Below, piece by piece: positions 25,570-34,995 of a stretch of 64,000 nucleotides of DNA. How positions within the stretch are numbered: position 1 is the stretch's first letter; the number at the start of each line of letters is the position of its first letter. This DNA comes from Bifidobacterium sp. ESL0745 (GTDB taxonomy: Bacteria; Actinomycetota; Actinomycetes; Actinomycetales; Bifidobacteriaceae). The translations under genes and the position numbers were made by a program. The notes under the pieces were generated by a model, which saw only the letters and a list, made by a program, of their open reading frames with translations, made no database searches and was not told the origin of the DNA. Location: the NCBI RefSeq assembly GCF_029433335.1, contig NZ_JAQTHX010000002.1, forward strand, positions 248,001-312,000. Direction: 5' to 3'.

Positions 25570-28500
25570 ATGCATAATGTAGTGCATCGTAAGCCACGGA
25601 AATCTGGCAGGGTGCCGAAAAGCGTGACAGCGGCTGTTGCGGCTGTTGCGATGTTCGTGCCTGCTTTTGGTTTGGGGGGATCGGCTACTGCGGCGCCTTC
25701 TGACAATACGTTTGTATTGCCCAACGGCATGATAAGCAAAGCGGATTTCAATAATCCTCCGGCAAATGCCCGTCCGGGCACACGTTGGTGGTTCGGTTCG
25801 GAGTTCTCTTTCCTGCATGACAAGCATGGCAATCTGAGCGAGGACCAGACTCGTCAGCAGCTTGACGCCATTGCCAAGGCCGGTTTCGGCCGTGTCGAAA
25901 TTGCGTATGGCGATCAGTATTGGGCAACTGAAACGCAGCGCAAGAATTTTGAAGCCGCGCTTGAGGAAGGCCAAAAGCTTGGAATCCAAGTGGACACTAC
26001 GCTCGGTGCCGGATGGCCGTTAAGCACGCCGAATACGTCCAAGGGTACCAATCTTGATTTGCAGGAGCTGCAATATGGGCGTACGGATGTGGCCGCTGGT
26101 GCGACGTTTAACGCTGCGGTGCCGAAGCCTTATGACGACCCGACCAACACCCGTGGTGGCAAGCTGGTCGCCGTCACGGCGGCCAAGGTAGTCAAGCCAG
26201 GGCCTGCGGTCACGACGGTGAACACCCCTCCAACCACCAGTACTGTTCTTGATCCGGATTCGCTGATCGACCTGACTTCACAGGCATCTGCAGGCTCCAT
26301 TGACTGGACTGCCCCGACTGACGGCAACTGGATTCTGTTCGGGTTCTGGCAACGGAGTTCGAAGAAGAAGGCCCATGATCACTTCAACCATGAGGCGATT
26401 GAAAAGGCCATCGACTATGTCGAGAAGGAACAGTTCTCGCCGAAGGCCAAGGCTGATTTTGCGAAGGTCGGCTACTCGGCCTTTGAAGATTCGCTTGAAA
26501 TCGACGCCGAAGGCCTGTTCTGGGATGACGCCATGGCTCAACAGTTCAAGACCCGTCGTGGTTATGACATTACCAAGTATCTGCCATTGATGTATCAACA
26601 GGGTATGAACCATTACTGGGTTCCCGACACGCGTCCGACTGCTGATTTCGATCTTTCGAACGGCAACGGCGAGCGTCTGCGTAACGATTACTATGAGCTG
26701 ATTTCCGACCTCTATATCGATGAGCACCTCACCCCTATGTCTAATCTGGCTAAGCAGCTTGGAGTGAAGTATCGTGCGCAGCCTGCGTTCGGTATGGATC
26801 TCAATACCATTCGTTCGGCACGTAGTGTGGCCGAGCACGGTGGCCTGGCTGACGATGAGTCCTTCAACGCCGGCGATGTGGTGCCTTATGATCTCGAATC
26901 GACGCCTGATACTTGGCGGTTTGCACTTGATCACCATCGTTTCGTCGCCAGTGGTTCGCATCAGGGCGGCAGCAACGAGATCTCCGACGAACTTGGAGCC
27001 CAGCCTGGTACGTATGTGCGTACCCTGGCCGACTACAAGGGCATCATGGACAAGGAATGGGCCGCTGGTACCACTCGTCCGATTCTGCACGGCACAAGCT
27101 ATCAGACTGATTCGGCTAAGTGGCCTGGTGACGCTGCGTTTGGGTCGCTTGTGGGCGAATCTTGGAATTCCAAGACGTTCCCACAGTGGAATTCCTTCAA
27201 GCCGCTCAATGATTATTGGGGCCGTGGAACGATGGTTCTGCAAACAGGAAAGCCGCAGGTTGATGTCGCGGTGTATGAGCCTGATGCATTCCTGCCGTCA
27301 GCGGCAACGCCTGCTCGTCCGGCGAAGATGAAGTCCTACTATGACGCACAGTCCATGGAAGATCAAGGCTTCACCATTGAATACGTCGATCCGGACGGCA
27401 TTCGCGATAATGCTGCCGGAAAGGGCACCGCTACACTCTATCCGAATGGCCCTTCCTACAAGACCTTGGTGATTGATCAGCGTTCGATGCCGGCCGATGT
27501 GGCTGAGTCCATTCTTGCACATGCTAAGGCTGGTTTAGGCGTCGTTTTCGTAGGCTCCACGCCTGCTGCTGGCATTTCCTATGCCAATGCCTCTTCTGAT
27601 GACGCAAGGGTCAAGGCTGCGGTTGCTTCCATGCTTGCCCTGCCGAATGTGACGCAGGTACCGAACCAGGCTTCCACGATCAATGGCTTGAGAGCTATTG
27701 GCGCACAGCCTGCTGCACAATGGTCCACTCCGAGCCGCGTGTATACGCAACGTCGAAGCACTGATGCAGCCGACTACTACTATCTCTACAATGCGTCTGG
27801 TTCCCCGGTTTCATTCGATGCCGGATTCGTCGGCAACGGCTCTCCATATACCTACAATTTGTGGGATGGCAACATTGCTCCTATGGCCAGCTATCATACG
27901 CAAAGTGGCCGTACTGAAGTGCCTGTGAAATTGTCTGGCCGTGAGACTGCAGTCATCGCCGTGGCCAAGCACGCGGCGCCAACCCGCCATGTCACGCAGA
28001 GCAACGCCGATCGCGTCGAAGCTCAGAGCGACGGTTCACTCCAATTCGAGCGTGATGTCCAGCCTCAGTCTCCGACTGGGCCTGTTACGGCCCTGTCGTA
28101 TACCTTGAGCGACGGCAGCCAAGGTTCACAACCTGATGCCAAGCTCCCCGCTTCGCGTTCGTTGACCGATTGGAACCTCAAGGTGGAACGTTGGGGGTCA
28201 GATGGCAAGAAGCAGGTATTCGACGGTAAGGCTCCGTTGGGTGACTGGCGTAAGATCTCCGGTTTGCAGACGGTTTCCGGTGTGGGCACCTATCATACGA
28301 CCTTTAACTTGGGCGACGATTGGATAGCTTCTGATCGTGGTGTTCGGCTGAATCTGGGAGAAGTCGACAATGCTGCCATCTCGGTGTCTGTCAATGGTAA
28401 GCAAGTGGCTCCTGACTCTGTGGCAGGGCGCATTTGGGATGTCACCAAGCTGTTGACGAAGGGCGATAATTCCATCGATGTCACTGTGGCGACGACGTTG

Positions 28501-28866
28501 CGTAATCAGGTGACCGCAGAGCAGCATAATGGAGATACGCAGGCATACGGACTGGTCGGGCCTGTAACCCTTATGCCGTATAGCAAGTTCGTCCTTGCTC
28601 CTGCAGTCAGCAATAGCAATGGCCAGGAGCCTGGGGGATCGGACAATAGCGGCAATAAAGCCCCGGTATCCGCTCCTTCACAGAATCCTGGAGAATCGGA
28701 CAATGCGAAGAACAATGGCGATCAGGCTCAGAAGTCCGCTGCAGAGTCGAAAACTCCGTTGGCCCGGACCGGTGCCGGTGTGCTGGGTGTTATCGCAGTT
28801 GTGGTGGCTGCAGTTGCCATTGCCGGAATCAGCTTGGCGCTTTCTCGTTCACGGCGCCGGGGCTGA
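25570..28866 (+). CDS. Secreted GH106-like glycoside hydrolase with LAXTG anchor
   Basis: 1,098 residues. A signal peptide (SVTAAVAAVAMFVPAFGLGGSATAA) precedes the GH106-type start RPGTRWWFGSEF. The family-typical segments follow: QLDAIAKAGFGRVEIAYGD, DHFNHEAIEKAIDYVE, FEDSLEIDAEGLFWDD, FKTRRGYDITKYLP, ending in a beta-rich domain (about 870-1010). GH106 enzymes are mainly alpha-L-rhamnosidases that remove rhamnose from plant glycosides or pectin, so that is the best guess; exact specificity is open. A D/N/S-rich spacer leads to LARTGAG, a hydrophobic helix and RSRRRG. This is a LAXTG signal, typical of class E sortase substrates in actinobacteria, so the enzyme should be wall-attached. Lying between two GH3 genes, it fits stepwise removal of rhamnose and then glucose. 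Confidence 0.82.
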   Translation: MHNVVHRKPRKSGRVPKSVTAAVAAVAMFVPAFGLGGSATAAPSDNTFVLPNGMISKADFNNPPANARPGTRWWFGSEFSFLHDKHGNLSEDQTRQQLDAIAKAGFGRVEIAYGDQYWATETQRKNFEAALEEGQKLGIQVDTTLGAGWPLSTPNTSKGTNLDLQELQYGRTDVAAGATFNAAVPKPYDDPTNTRGGKLVAVTAAKVVKPGPAVTTVNTPPTTSTVLDPDSLIDLTSQASAGSIDWTAPTDGNWILFGFWQRSSKKKAHDHFNHEAIEKAIDYVEKEQFSPKAKADFAKVGYSAFEDSLEIDAEGLFWDDAMAQQFKTRRGYDITKYLPLMYQQGMNHYWVPDTRPTADFDLSNGNGERLRNDYYELISDLYIDEHLTPMSNLAKQLGVKYRAQPAFGMDLNTIRSARSVAEHGGLADDESFNAGDVVPYDLESTPDTWRFALDHHRFVASGSHQGGSNEISDELGAQPGTYVRTLADYKGIMDKEWAAGTTRPILHGTSYQTDSAKWPGDAAFGSLVGESWNSKTFPQWNSFKPLNDYWGRGTMVLQTGKPQVDVAVYEPDAFLPSAATPARPAKMKSYYDAQSMEDQGFTIEYVDPDGIRDNAAGKGTATLYPNGPSYKTLVIDQRSMPADVAESILAHAKAGLGVVFVGSTPAAGISYANASSDDARVKAAVASMLALPNVTQVPNQASTINGLRAIGAQPAAQWSTPSRVYTQRRSTDAADYYYLYNASGSPVSFDAGFVGNGSPYTYNLWDGNIAPMASYHTQSGRTEVPVKLSGRETAVIAVAKHAAPTRHVTQSNADRVEAQSDGSLQFERDVQPQSPTGPVTALSYTLSDGSQGSQPDAKLPASRSLTDWNLKVERWGSDGKKQVFDGKAPLGDWRKISGLQTVSGVGTYHTTFNLGDDWIASDRGVRLNLGEVDNAAISVSVNGKQVAPDSVAGRIWDVTKLLTKGDNSIDVTVATTLRNQVTAEQHNGDTQAYGLVGPVTLMPYSKFVLAPAVSNSNGQEPGGSDNSGNKAPVSAPSQNPGESDNAKNNGDQAQKSAAESKTPLARTGAGVLGVIAVVVAAVAIAGISLALSRSRRRG

Positions 28867-29221
28867 TAGCTGGCTGATCGGTTAACAGCCGACCAGATTG
28901 ATAAGCGACATTGAACAGAAACCTGAACGGGATGGGCGAATATCCTATATGTATGCGGATACTGCCCATTCTGTTCAGGCATCTTAATCGCAACACATTG
29001 AGAGAACGCCATTTGTGCGAACGAAACGACAACTTAGGTTACCGACAGGTAGGGTGAGTTGAATTATTGATTTAATAGGAATGCCAGTAGTGGATCGTAT
29101 GCAGTGCGGCAAAGGCTGTGCGGTGCAGCATATATGTGCTACTGGCGCTGTGCTGAAAAGCGGGCGAGCTCAAAGCCAAAGTGGGATGACGGCATAATAA
29201 AAATTTTGTGTAAGGAGAATC
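28867..29221. other. Intergenic stretch before the second GH3 gene
   Basis: 355 bases with no supported gene. GTAAGGAGAATC immediately precedes the GH3 ATG at 29222 and is its ribosome site. I see no long inverted repeat; a promoter is likely but cannot be placed. Confidence 0.35.
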
Positions 29222-31879
29222 ATGAAACTTGAAGAGCTTTCGGTTACGGAGAAGGCGGCGTTGCTTTCCGGCGCGTCCGAATGGGACTCGCGCGGCAATG
29301 AACGGGCCGGAATTCCGAGTTTCGTGATGAGCGATGGCCCCAACGGCGTGCGTCGTCAGCTCGGTGCGGGCGATCACCTTGGTATCGGGGCGTCTAAACC
29401 TGCGACCTGTTTTCCTACCTCCGGTACTGTGGCCAATTCTTGGGACCCGGCGCTCGCCGAGGAAGTGGGGAAGGCGCTGGGGCGCGAGGCGCACGACCTC
29501 GATGTCAATGTGCTGCTTGGGCCCGGCCTGAACATCAAGCGCAATCCGCTTTGCGGCCGTAATTTCGAGTATTATTCCGAAGATCCGCAGGTTGCGGGGC
29601 ACATGGCGGCGGGCCTTGTCAAGGGGATTCAAAGCAACGGCATCGCCTCCTGCCCCAAGCATTTCGCGGCCAACAGTCAGGAGCTGCGTCGGCAGGCCTC
29701 CAATTCTGTGGTCGACGAACGTACGTTGCGCGAGCTGTACCTGACTGGCTTCGAAATTATGATCCGTGAGGCACGTCCCTGGGCCATCATGACCTCGTAC
29801 AATCAGATCAACGGCACATACGCCCATGAAAACAAGCATCTGCTCACTGAAATCCTGCGTCAGGAGTGGGGATTCGATGGTGCGGTCATCTCCGATTGGG
29901 GCGGTTCAAACTCCGCCGTCGCCGCGGTGAAGGCCGGGGGAACGCTGGAAATGCCGGCACCTGGATACACTTCCGTGCGCGAGCTGGTCGGCGCGGTCAA
30001 GGCCGGAACGTTGTCCGAAGCTGATCTCAATGTCCGTGCTGATGAAGTCGCCAAACTTGCGGAACGCACGCGTTTCAACGGTGTCGGCCGCGATGATTTG
30101 TTGAGCGATGACATTGCCGAAGATCATCACAAGGTTGCCCGTCATGTCGCTGAAAATACCGCTGTGCTGCTCAAGAACGATGTGGTATCCGGCTTGTCAA
30201 GTGCCAATACTGGTAATGCAAACAAATCGAACGATGGTATTTCGCAAGCCGATGATGTGGCGGGCGGCGCCGGTCAGAAAGCTGACACTCAAAGGCAGGT
30301 CAAACCGTCAAGTGCTGCAAGTGACGGGAAGGCCATGGGTTCCGTATCGGATTCGGATAATCGGATTAATTCAGCTGATCCAACTTTGGCGGCTGGTGTG
30401 GAGCCTTCCACCCACGTTTTGCCGTTGCAACATGGTACTCGCGTCGCGGTGATCGGCGACATGGCAAAAACAGCGCGTTTCCAAGGCTCTGGCTCATCTA
30501 AGGTCAACGCGACGAGGGAAGAAAACCTGCTTGACGAGCTCAAGAAGATCGATGGTGTCGAAGTCGCCGGTTACCAGCAGGGCTACGAGCGTCACGGCGG
30601 CAAGAACAGCGTCCTGGTCGAGGATGCCGTCGCATTGGCCGCTGCCGACACCACCGATGTGATTATTGCCGTCGTCGGCCTTGACGAACGCAGCGAATCC
30701 GAGGGGCTCGATCGTTCCACCATGGCCATTCCGCAAGGCCAGAACGAGCTGGTGAAGGCGCTGACAGCTACTGGCAAGCCGGTGGTTATCGTGCTGGTCT
30801 CTGGTTCCCCCGTCGAATTGCCGTGGTTCGATGACGTTTCCGCGCTCCTTTATATAGGGCTTTCCGGCCAGGCCGGGGCTTCCGCCGCGGCGCGTGTGCT
30901 CACCGGAGCGGTCAATCCGTCCGGCCATCTCGCCGAAACCTGGCCGCTCAAATATGAGGACGCCCCCAGCTCCGGCTGGTACCCGGCCATCGGTCGCGAC
31001 GCCATCTACCGCGAAGGCCCGTTCGTCGGCTATCGCTATTACGAGACCGCCGGCGTGCCCGTACGCTTCCCGTTCGGTTATGGCCTGAGCTATAGCACGT
31101 TCACCTATTCGGGCTTGTCTAGCGACGAAAAAGGCGTCACGTTCACCGTCACCAATGATTCTGATGTCCCCGGCGCCACCGTCGCCCAGATGTATGTCCG
31201 CGGCCCGAAGGGAGGCGCGATGCGCCCCGACCGTGAGCTCAAAGGCTTTAGGAAGGTCTTCCTTGACGCTCATGAGACCAAGACGGTCACGATCCCATTC
31301 GATTGCTATACGTTCCGTCATTACGACGTCGTGCCCGGCACATGGAAAACCGAGACCGGCGAACGTGAGATTCTGGTCGGTGACAGCGTTGAGAACCTGC
31401 CGTTTTCCGTCACTCAGATGATTCAAGGCGACATTGATTTGTGCCCGCCGAATCCGGTGCTTGGCCACTATCTCAAGGGGCAGGTCAAGGACGTCACCGA
31501 CAACGAAATGACCGCTCTCTTCGGCCATGGCGTTGTCGCGCCCGGCAAGACCACCGTTTTCGGCGAGAACGACCCGATCTCATCGTGGGCGGATTCCCGT
31601 GGATTCGTAGCCCGCACGGTCGCCAAAACGCTTGCCAGGCGCGAGGCCAAAACCCGACAGAAGACCGGCCAGCCGGATCTCAATATGCTCTTCATCCTCA
31701 ACATGCCGCCGCGCGCGATGTGCAAGATGACGCAGGGCATGATTGATTCGGCGATGGTTCAGGCCGTCGTCAAGATCGCGAACGGCCACACCTTCCGCGG
31801 TATCGGCTCGTTCATCGCTGGTTATTTCCGCAATATCTCGGCCAACAAGCGTATAGCGAAGGAGCTTGAAAACAAATGA
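29222..31879 (+). CDS. GH3 beta-glucosidase, canonical order, cytoplasmic
   Basis: 885 residues. The barrel domain comes first: MSDGPNGVRR, GRNFEYYSEDP, KHFAANSQE, and VISDWGGSNS with nucleophile Asp225. The C-terminal domain follows (VAVIGDMAKTARFQGSGSS, VIIAVVGLDERSESEG), then the fibronectin-III-like end (VRFPFGYGLSYSTF, then RPDRELKGFRKV). No signal peptide or membrane helix is visible, so it should act inside the cell on imported beta-glucosides. An S/N/D/G-rich insertion at about 320-395 separates barrel and C-terminal domain. The stop overlaps the next ATG by four bases (ATGA). Regulation is not evident; a promoter just upstream is possible, because the gap before it is 355 bp. Confidence 0.92.
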   Translation: MKLEELSVTEKAALLSGASEWDSRGNERAGIPSFVMSDGPNGVRRQLGAGDHLGIGASKPATCFPTSGTVANSWDPALAEEVGKALGREAHDLDVNVLLGPGLNIKRNPLCGRNFEYYSEDPQVAGHMAAGLVKGIQSNGIASCPKHFAANSQELRRQASNSVVDERTLRELYLTGFEIMIREARPWAIMTSYNQINGTYAHENKHLLTEILRQEWGFDGAVISDWGGSNSAVAAVKAGGTLEMPAPGYTSVRELVGAVKAGTLSEADLNVRADEVAKLAERTRFNGVGRDDLLSDDIAEDHHKVARHVAENTAVLLKNDVVSGLSSANTGNANKSNDGISQADDVAGGAGQKADTQRQVKPSSAASDGKAMGSVSDSDNRINSADPTLAAGVEPSTHVLPLQHGTRVAVIGDMAKTARFQGSGSSKVNATREENLLDELKKIDGVEVAGYQQGYERHGGKNSVLVEDAVALAAADTTDVIIAVVGLDERSESEGLDRSTMAIPQGQNELVKALTATGKPVVIVLVSGSPVELPWFDDVSALLYIGLSGQAGASAAARVLTGAVNPSGHLAETWPLKYEDAPSSGWYPAIGRDAIYREGPFVGYRYYETAGVPVRFPFGYGLSYSTFTYSGLSSDEKGVTFTVTNDSDVPGATVAQMYVRGPKGGAMRPDRELKGFRKVFLDAHETKTVTIPFDCYTFRHYDVVPGTWKTETGEREILVGDSVENLPFSVTQMIQGDIDLCPPNPVLGHYLKGQVKDVTDNEMTALFGHGVVAPGKTTVFGENDPISSWADSRGFVARTVAKTLARREAKTRQKTGQPDLNMLFILNMPPRAMCKMTQGMIDSAMVQAVVKIANGHTFRGIGSFIAGYFRNISANKRIAKELENK

Positions 31880-32619
31880 GCAAGCAATCTGCACAGACAC
31901 CAATCAACGCACAGAATCTGGGGGACACTGGCCTTGCCAAGCTTGGCGGAGGGGCTGATAAAGCTGGGGATGTCAATGGTTCTGTGGTTGCTGGAAGCGT
32001 GACTGAGTCTTCCGTCCGCACCCTTAGGTCGGTCTCCAAGGACGTATCCCAATCTGATAAAACTGCTGCGACCGCGGCCAACGACGGCACAGGCTTCATC
32101 GCCGCCTGCAAGCGCCTGATCAACAAGTATCCGAACCTGTGGGAATTCATCAAGTTCAATGTGCTTTCGAACATCTCGACCATCACGCGTTTCGTGGCTG
32201 TATGGGTGCTGACGGCCCTGTTCGTGCACGCCCTGCACATGACCCAGCCGTTCAGCTTCCTCATTTTCAACTACTCGAAGCCCAGTTCCAACGGCCTCGG
32301 CGGCTTCCTCACCTTCCTCATCGCCGAAATCCTCGCGCAATCCGTCAACTTCGTGGTGCAGATGAAGTGGGTATTCAAGTCTGACGCCAGCTTCAAGTCG
32401 GCGGCTTGGAAATACGCGATTCTTGCCGTCATCATCGTGGTCTGCGGCCTGCTTCTGCCCGGCTACATCACCACGCTGTGCAAGGGCTTTGGCTGGAACG
32501 ACGCCATTTCCTCCACCCTCGCCTCAGTGGTCAACACGCTGCTGGCCGTCATCATCAGCTATCCGCTGCTGAAGTGGTGGATCGCCCCCGCCAAGAAGGG
32601 CGACAAGGCTGAAAAGTAA
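31876..32619 (+). CDS. GtrA-like membrane protein coupled to GH3
   Basis: 247 residues. An A/S/D-rich hydrophilic N-terminus of about 75 residues precedes four membrane segments, beginning FIKFNVLSNISTITRFVAVWVL and ending VVNTLLAVIISYPLLKWW. This is the GtrA layout of small proteins linked to transfer of undecaprenyl-phosphate-bound sugars across the membrane. GtrA proteins are normally near glycosyltransferases, so overlap with a beta-glucosidase (ATGA) is unexpected; the context hints at handling of glucosylated lipids or glycoside export/import. That is inference; other small four-helix transport roles are possible. A basic tail (KKGDKAEK) follows the last helix. Confidence 0.72.
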   Translation: MSKQSAQTPINAQNLGDTGLAKLGGGADKAGDVNGSVVAGSVTESSVRTLRSVSKDVSQSDKTAATAANDGTGFIAACKRLINKYPNLWEFIKFNVLSNISTITRFVAVWVLTALFVHALHMTQPFSFLIFNYSKPSSNGLGGFLTFLIAEILAQSVNFVVQMKWVFKSDASFKSAAWKYAILAVIIVVCGLLLPGYITTLCKGFGWNDAISSTLASVVNTLLAVIISYPLLKWWIAPAKKGDKAEK

Positions 32620-32666
32620 ATGGGCCGTGGTGCCGCTAAGTGCGGTGCTGACGTTATAAAGCGATG

Positions 32667-32734
32667 CAAGTCGGTAGATAGGAAAACACGATTGGCGGAA
32701 TTCCGCCATTGTGGATAACCTATTTGCCGACTTG
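32667..32734. repeat. 68-bp near-palindrome centred on GGAATTCC
   Basis: The centre lies between 32700 and 32701. The inner arms ATTGGCGGAA / TTCCGCCATT match 9/10, and the outer arms CAAGTCGGTAGATAGG (32667-32682) and CCTATTTGCCGACTTG (32719-32734) match 14/16, exactly equidistant from the centre. No T-run follows, so it is unlike a simple terminator of the GtrA gene. A related segment (GATTGGCGATTTTTCGCC) appears at about 33566. It may be a structured RNA end, a recombination or replication-type site, or an operator. Confidence 0.65.
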
Positions 32735-32789
32735 TGTGTTATCGGGATATTCCGTCGGCGCTGTCGATGAGCAGTGTGACGGTCATTGA

Positions 32790-33488
32790 CCATACGATGA
32801 CGGTCATTTCACACAGTCACCTGACCGTGTGGAAGTCACCAATCCGGGCGGTCTTTGGGGCGGCAAAACGCTTGAGAACATCGATGATGGCCAATCGAAA
32901 TGCCGCAATACCGCGTTGATTCAATTGATGCAGGATGTGCCGTTTTCCCGTGGGGACGGAACGACCGTAGAAGGCCAAGGGGCGGGAATACCTTTGGTGA
33001 AGCGGGAAACGAAGAAAACGAATGGGTTGAGGCTGGAGTTCAGGGCCTCCGCGGATTGGTTCAAGGTCATATTCTGGCGTCAGGATATCGTGATTGAGCG
33101 CATGGCAATTCATCGAAGGCCTACTAAAGCGCCGACTCATCGGTTATCTACGTCGGCAACTCAGCGATTATCTGTAGATGATGTGCAAGAGCCAGTAAGC
33201 AAGGAGGATCTGGAGGATTACTTTAATAGGTTCTCGATAGATTCCGAATCCGACTCGGAGCCGCAAGACACTTCGGTTCCGTCCGCTACAAAACGGCAGA
33301 TTCGTGCTGATGGTCAATTGCTGGCGTTGATACCTAAAAATGACGCCATATCCACCCGTGAGTTGGCAGGGCAGACGGGCAAATCGGTAGAAACGGTCCG
33401 CCGCGAACTTCGTAGGTTGATTCAGGAACAGAAGGTCGAACCCATCGGCAAGCCCAAAAGCCGCCAACGGGTTTACAAGAGGATTTGA
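32790..33488 (+). pseudogene. 3' remnant of a COG2865-type (AlbA_2/ATPase/HTH) regulator
   Basis: The open frame begins after a stop at 32787 and encodes about 232 residues. The first recognisable part, DRVEVTNPGGLWGG followed by KCRNTALIQLM, is the C-terminal half of the GHKL-like ATPase domain of COG2865 proteins. The tail is a winged-helix DNA-binding domain, TISTRELAGQTGKSVETVRR. The AlbA_2 domain and the N-terminal half of the ATPase are missing. A GTG at 32829 could start translation, but a functional protein is doubtful. The frame is flanked by two copies of a 21-bp repeat (32809 and 33596). Decay after insertion or deletion is the simplest reading; expression as a small DNA-binding protein cannot be excluded. 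Confidence 0.7.
32809..32829 (+). repeat. 21-bp direct repeat, left copy
   Basis: TCACACAGTCA followed by CC then TGACCGTG. It differs from the right copy at 33596-33616 only in the two middle bases (CC versus AA). It sits at the head of the decayed regulator and ends at its possible GTG start. Part of it is inverted in the preceding DNA: ACGGTCA at about 32800 pairs with TGACCGT. Confidence 0.7.
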
Positions 33489-33595
33489 TTATTCGTCGGC
33501 ATGGTTGATTGCAAAATTTTTGATCTCGGTTTTACCGATTACGAAGGCTGGTCGACAGAAAACGTGATTGGCGATTTTTCGCCCAAACATTGTCA

Positions 33596-33616
33596 TCACA
33601 CAGTCAAATGACCGTG
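33596..33616 (+). repeat. 21-bp direct repeat, right copy
   Basis: TCACACAGTCA, AA, TGACCGTG. It lies about 110 bp after the decayed regulator, just beyond a segment (about 33566-33583, GATTGGCGATTTTTCGCC) that resembles the centre of the 32667-32734 palindrome. Similar flanks on both sides suggest duplication or excision scars. Confidence 0.7.
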
Positions 33617-33657
33617 ATCTGATTCCACGGAATTCTGTGCAGATACTTACGCCTGAT

Positions 33658-34995
33658 TCACCGCGGCAGCAAAACGGTCAGGATGAACCAGTGGTCGCGG
33701 GCCTTGATGGTGACGTTGCCGTGGTAGAGGCCGGCGATGTGCTTGATTGATTTCACGCCGTAGCCGTGGGCGCGTTGATCGGTTTTGGTGGTGCGCAGCT
33801 CGCCTTGGGCGTCGGTTTCCAAGGCGGATTCGTAGTAGTTTTCGACACGGATGACTGTGAATTGTCCATGTGCGTATAGCGCGAGCTTGATAAGCCGCCG
33901 TTCCGGTTCCTTGACCTGCGAGGCCGCCTCGATGGCGTTGTCGAGCGCGTTGCCGAAAAGCGTGGCGATATCCATCGAGCTCATGTCACTTAGCAGCTTG
34001 CCGTCTGCCACTGTCGTAAGTGTAATACCTTGCTGTGCGCACGCCTTCACCTTCGAGGTCAGAATGACGTCGAGCACGGAATTGCCGGTGTGCTCCTGTG
34101 CGCTGTATTCCTGCACCGAAGCCTCGAGCTGTTCGAAGCCGGCAGCCGCATGATCGGGGTCGACTTCGGCTCGCAATGCGGTGATTTGGTGCTTCAAATC
34201 GTGGGCAATGCGCCCCAACGACTCGATGTTTTCCTTGGATTGCAGGTATTCCTGGTGCTCACTTTGCAATTTGGCGTCGATGGAATTGAGCTCGACGTTC
34301 GCACGTGTCACTCTCGATTGTTCCTGCTGCGATCCGAGAATGACATAGCCACACAAATCAACGAGCGTGCGAATATAGAAGATCTCCTGCCCCACGGATC
34401 CGGAGAAGGGCGTGTTGGTCGAGACGAAACTCAGGTTGCTCATCGCAAACGTCACGATGGTGATGATGATGGAACCGGCCACGGCGGTGCGGCTGGGATT
34501 CGTCGGCCGGTCCCGTTCGAAATTGTGCCGTTCGATGGCCCAGGCCAGACCGAATCCGATCAGATAGATCACCGTGGCCAAGATCGCCGTGCGCAGGTCG
34601 AGCCCCGAAACGGAACCGCGATCGCGGCTGTGTTTGTTGAAACCGATGAACGTGGCGATTTGCCAGTGCAGCGAGGCCACGAGTTCCGCGAGTACAAAGG
34701 CGCGTGTGGTGACGTAAAGGCCTTCGCGCGGCGTGGTTTGAGCACCGAGGAAAATGACCAGATACATCCCCGCCACCGCGAGTAGCATGCCGAAAATCCA
34801 GAAATCAAGACTCATCGCCCCGTCAAAATATTGGATTCCGATGATCGCCGGCAGCCCAATCGCGGCCACGAGTATGCTCCGCCATTTCGGCGCGCGCCGG
34901 TAGATGACCAGCAGGTAGACCACGCAGGCCAGCCATTCGCAAATGCCGGTGTAGAGCCGTGGAATGTTGGGCAATGCATTGGTGATCGTGTTCAT
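33658..34995 (-). CDS. Sensor histidine kinase, AgrC/GHKL type
   Basis: 445 residues. About six to seven membrane helices occupy residues 1-240 (for example LACVVYLLVIYRR, WIFGMLLAVAGMYLVIFLG). A coiled segment (SIDAKLQSEHQEYLQSKENIESL) leads to RIAHDLKHQI, where His is the phosphorylation site, and a GHKL ATPase domain with FGNALDNAIEAA (N box), VENYYE and GYGVKSIKHIAGLYHG. This is the AgrC/ComD-like class that senses peptides or other envelope signals and phosphorylates a LytTR regulator. GGAGAGG lies six bases before the ATG. The regulator gene lies immediately upstream on the same strand. The ligand cannot be inferred; no precursor peptide gene was seen nearby. Confidence 0.92.
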   Translation of the reverse strand: MNTITNALPNIPRLYTGICEWLACVVYLLVIYRRAPKWRSILVAAIGLPAIIGIQYFDGAMSLDFWIFGMLLAVAGMYLVIFLGAQTTPREGLYVTTRAFVLAELVASLHWQIATFIGFNKHSRDRGSVSGLDLRTAILATVIYLIGFGLAWAIERHNFERDRPTNPSRTAVAGSIIITIVTFAMSNLSFVSTNTPFSGSVGQEIFYIRTLVDLCGYVILGSQQEQSRVTRANVELNSIDAKLQSEHQEYLQSKENIESLGRIAHDLKHQITALRAEVDPDHAAAGFEQLEASVQEYSAQEHTGNSVLDVILTSKVKACAQQGITLTTVADGKLLSDMSSMDIATLFGNALDNAIEAASQVKEPERRLIKLALYAHGQFTVIRVENYYESALETDAQGELRTTKTDQRAHGYGVKSIKHIAGLYHGNVTIKARDHWFILTVLLPR

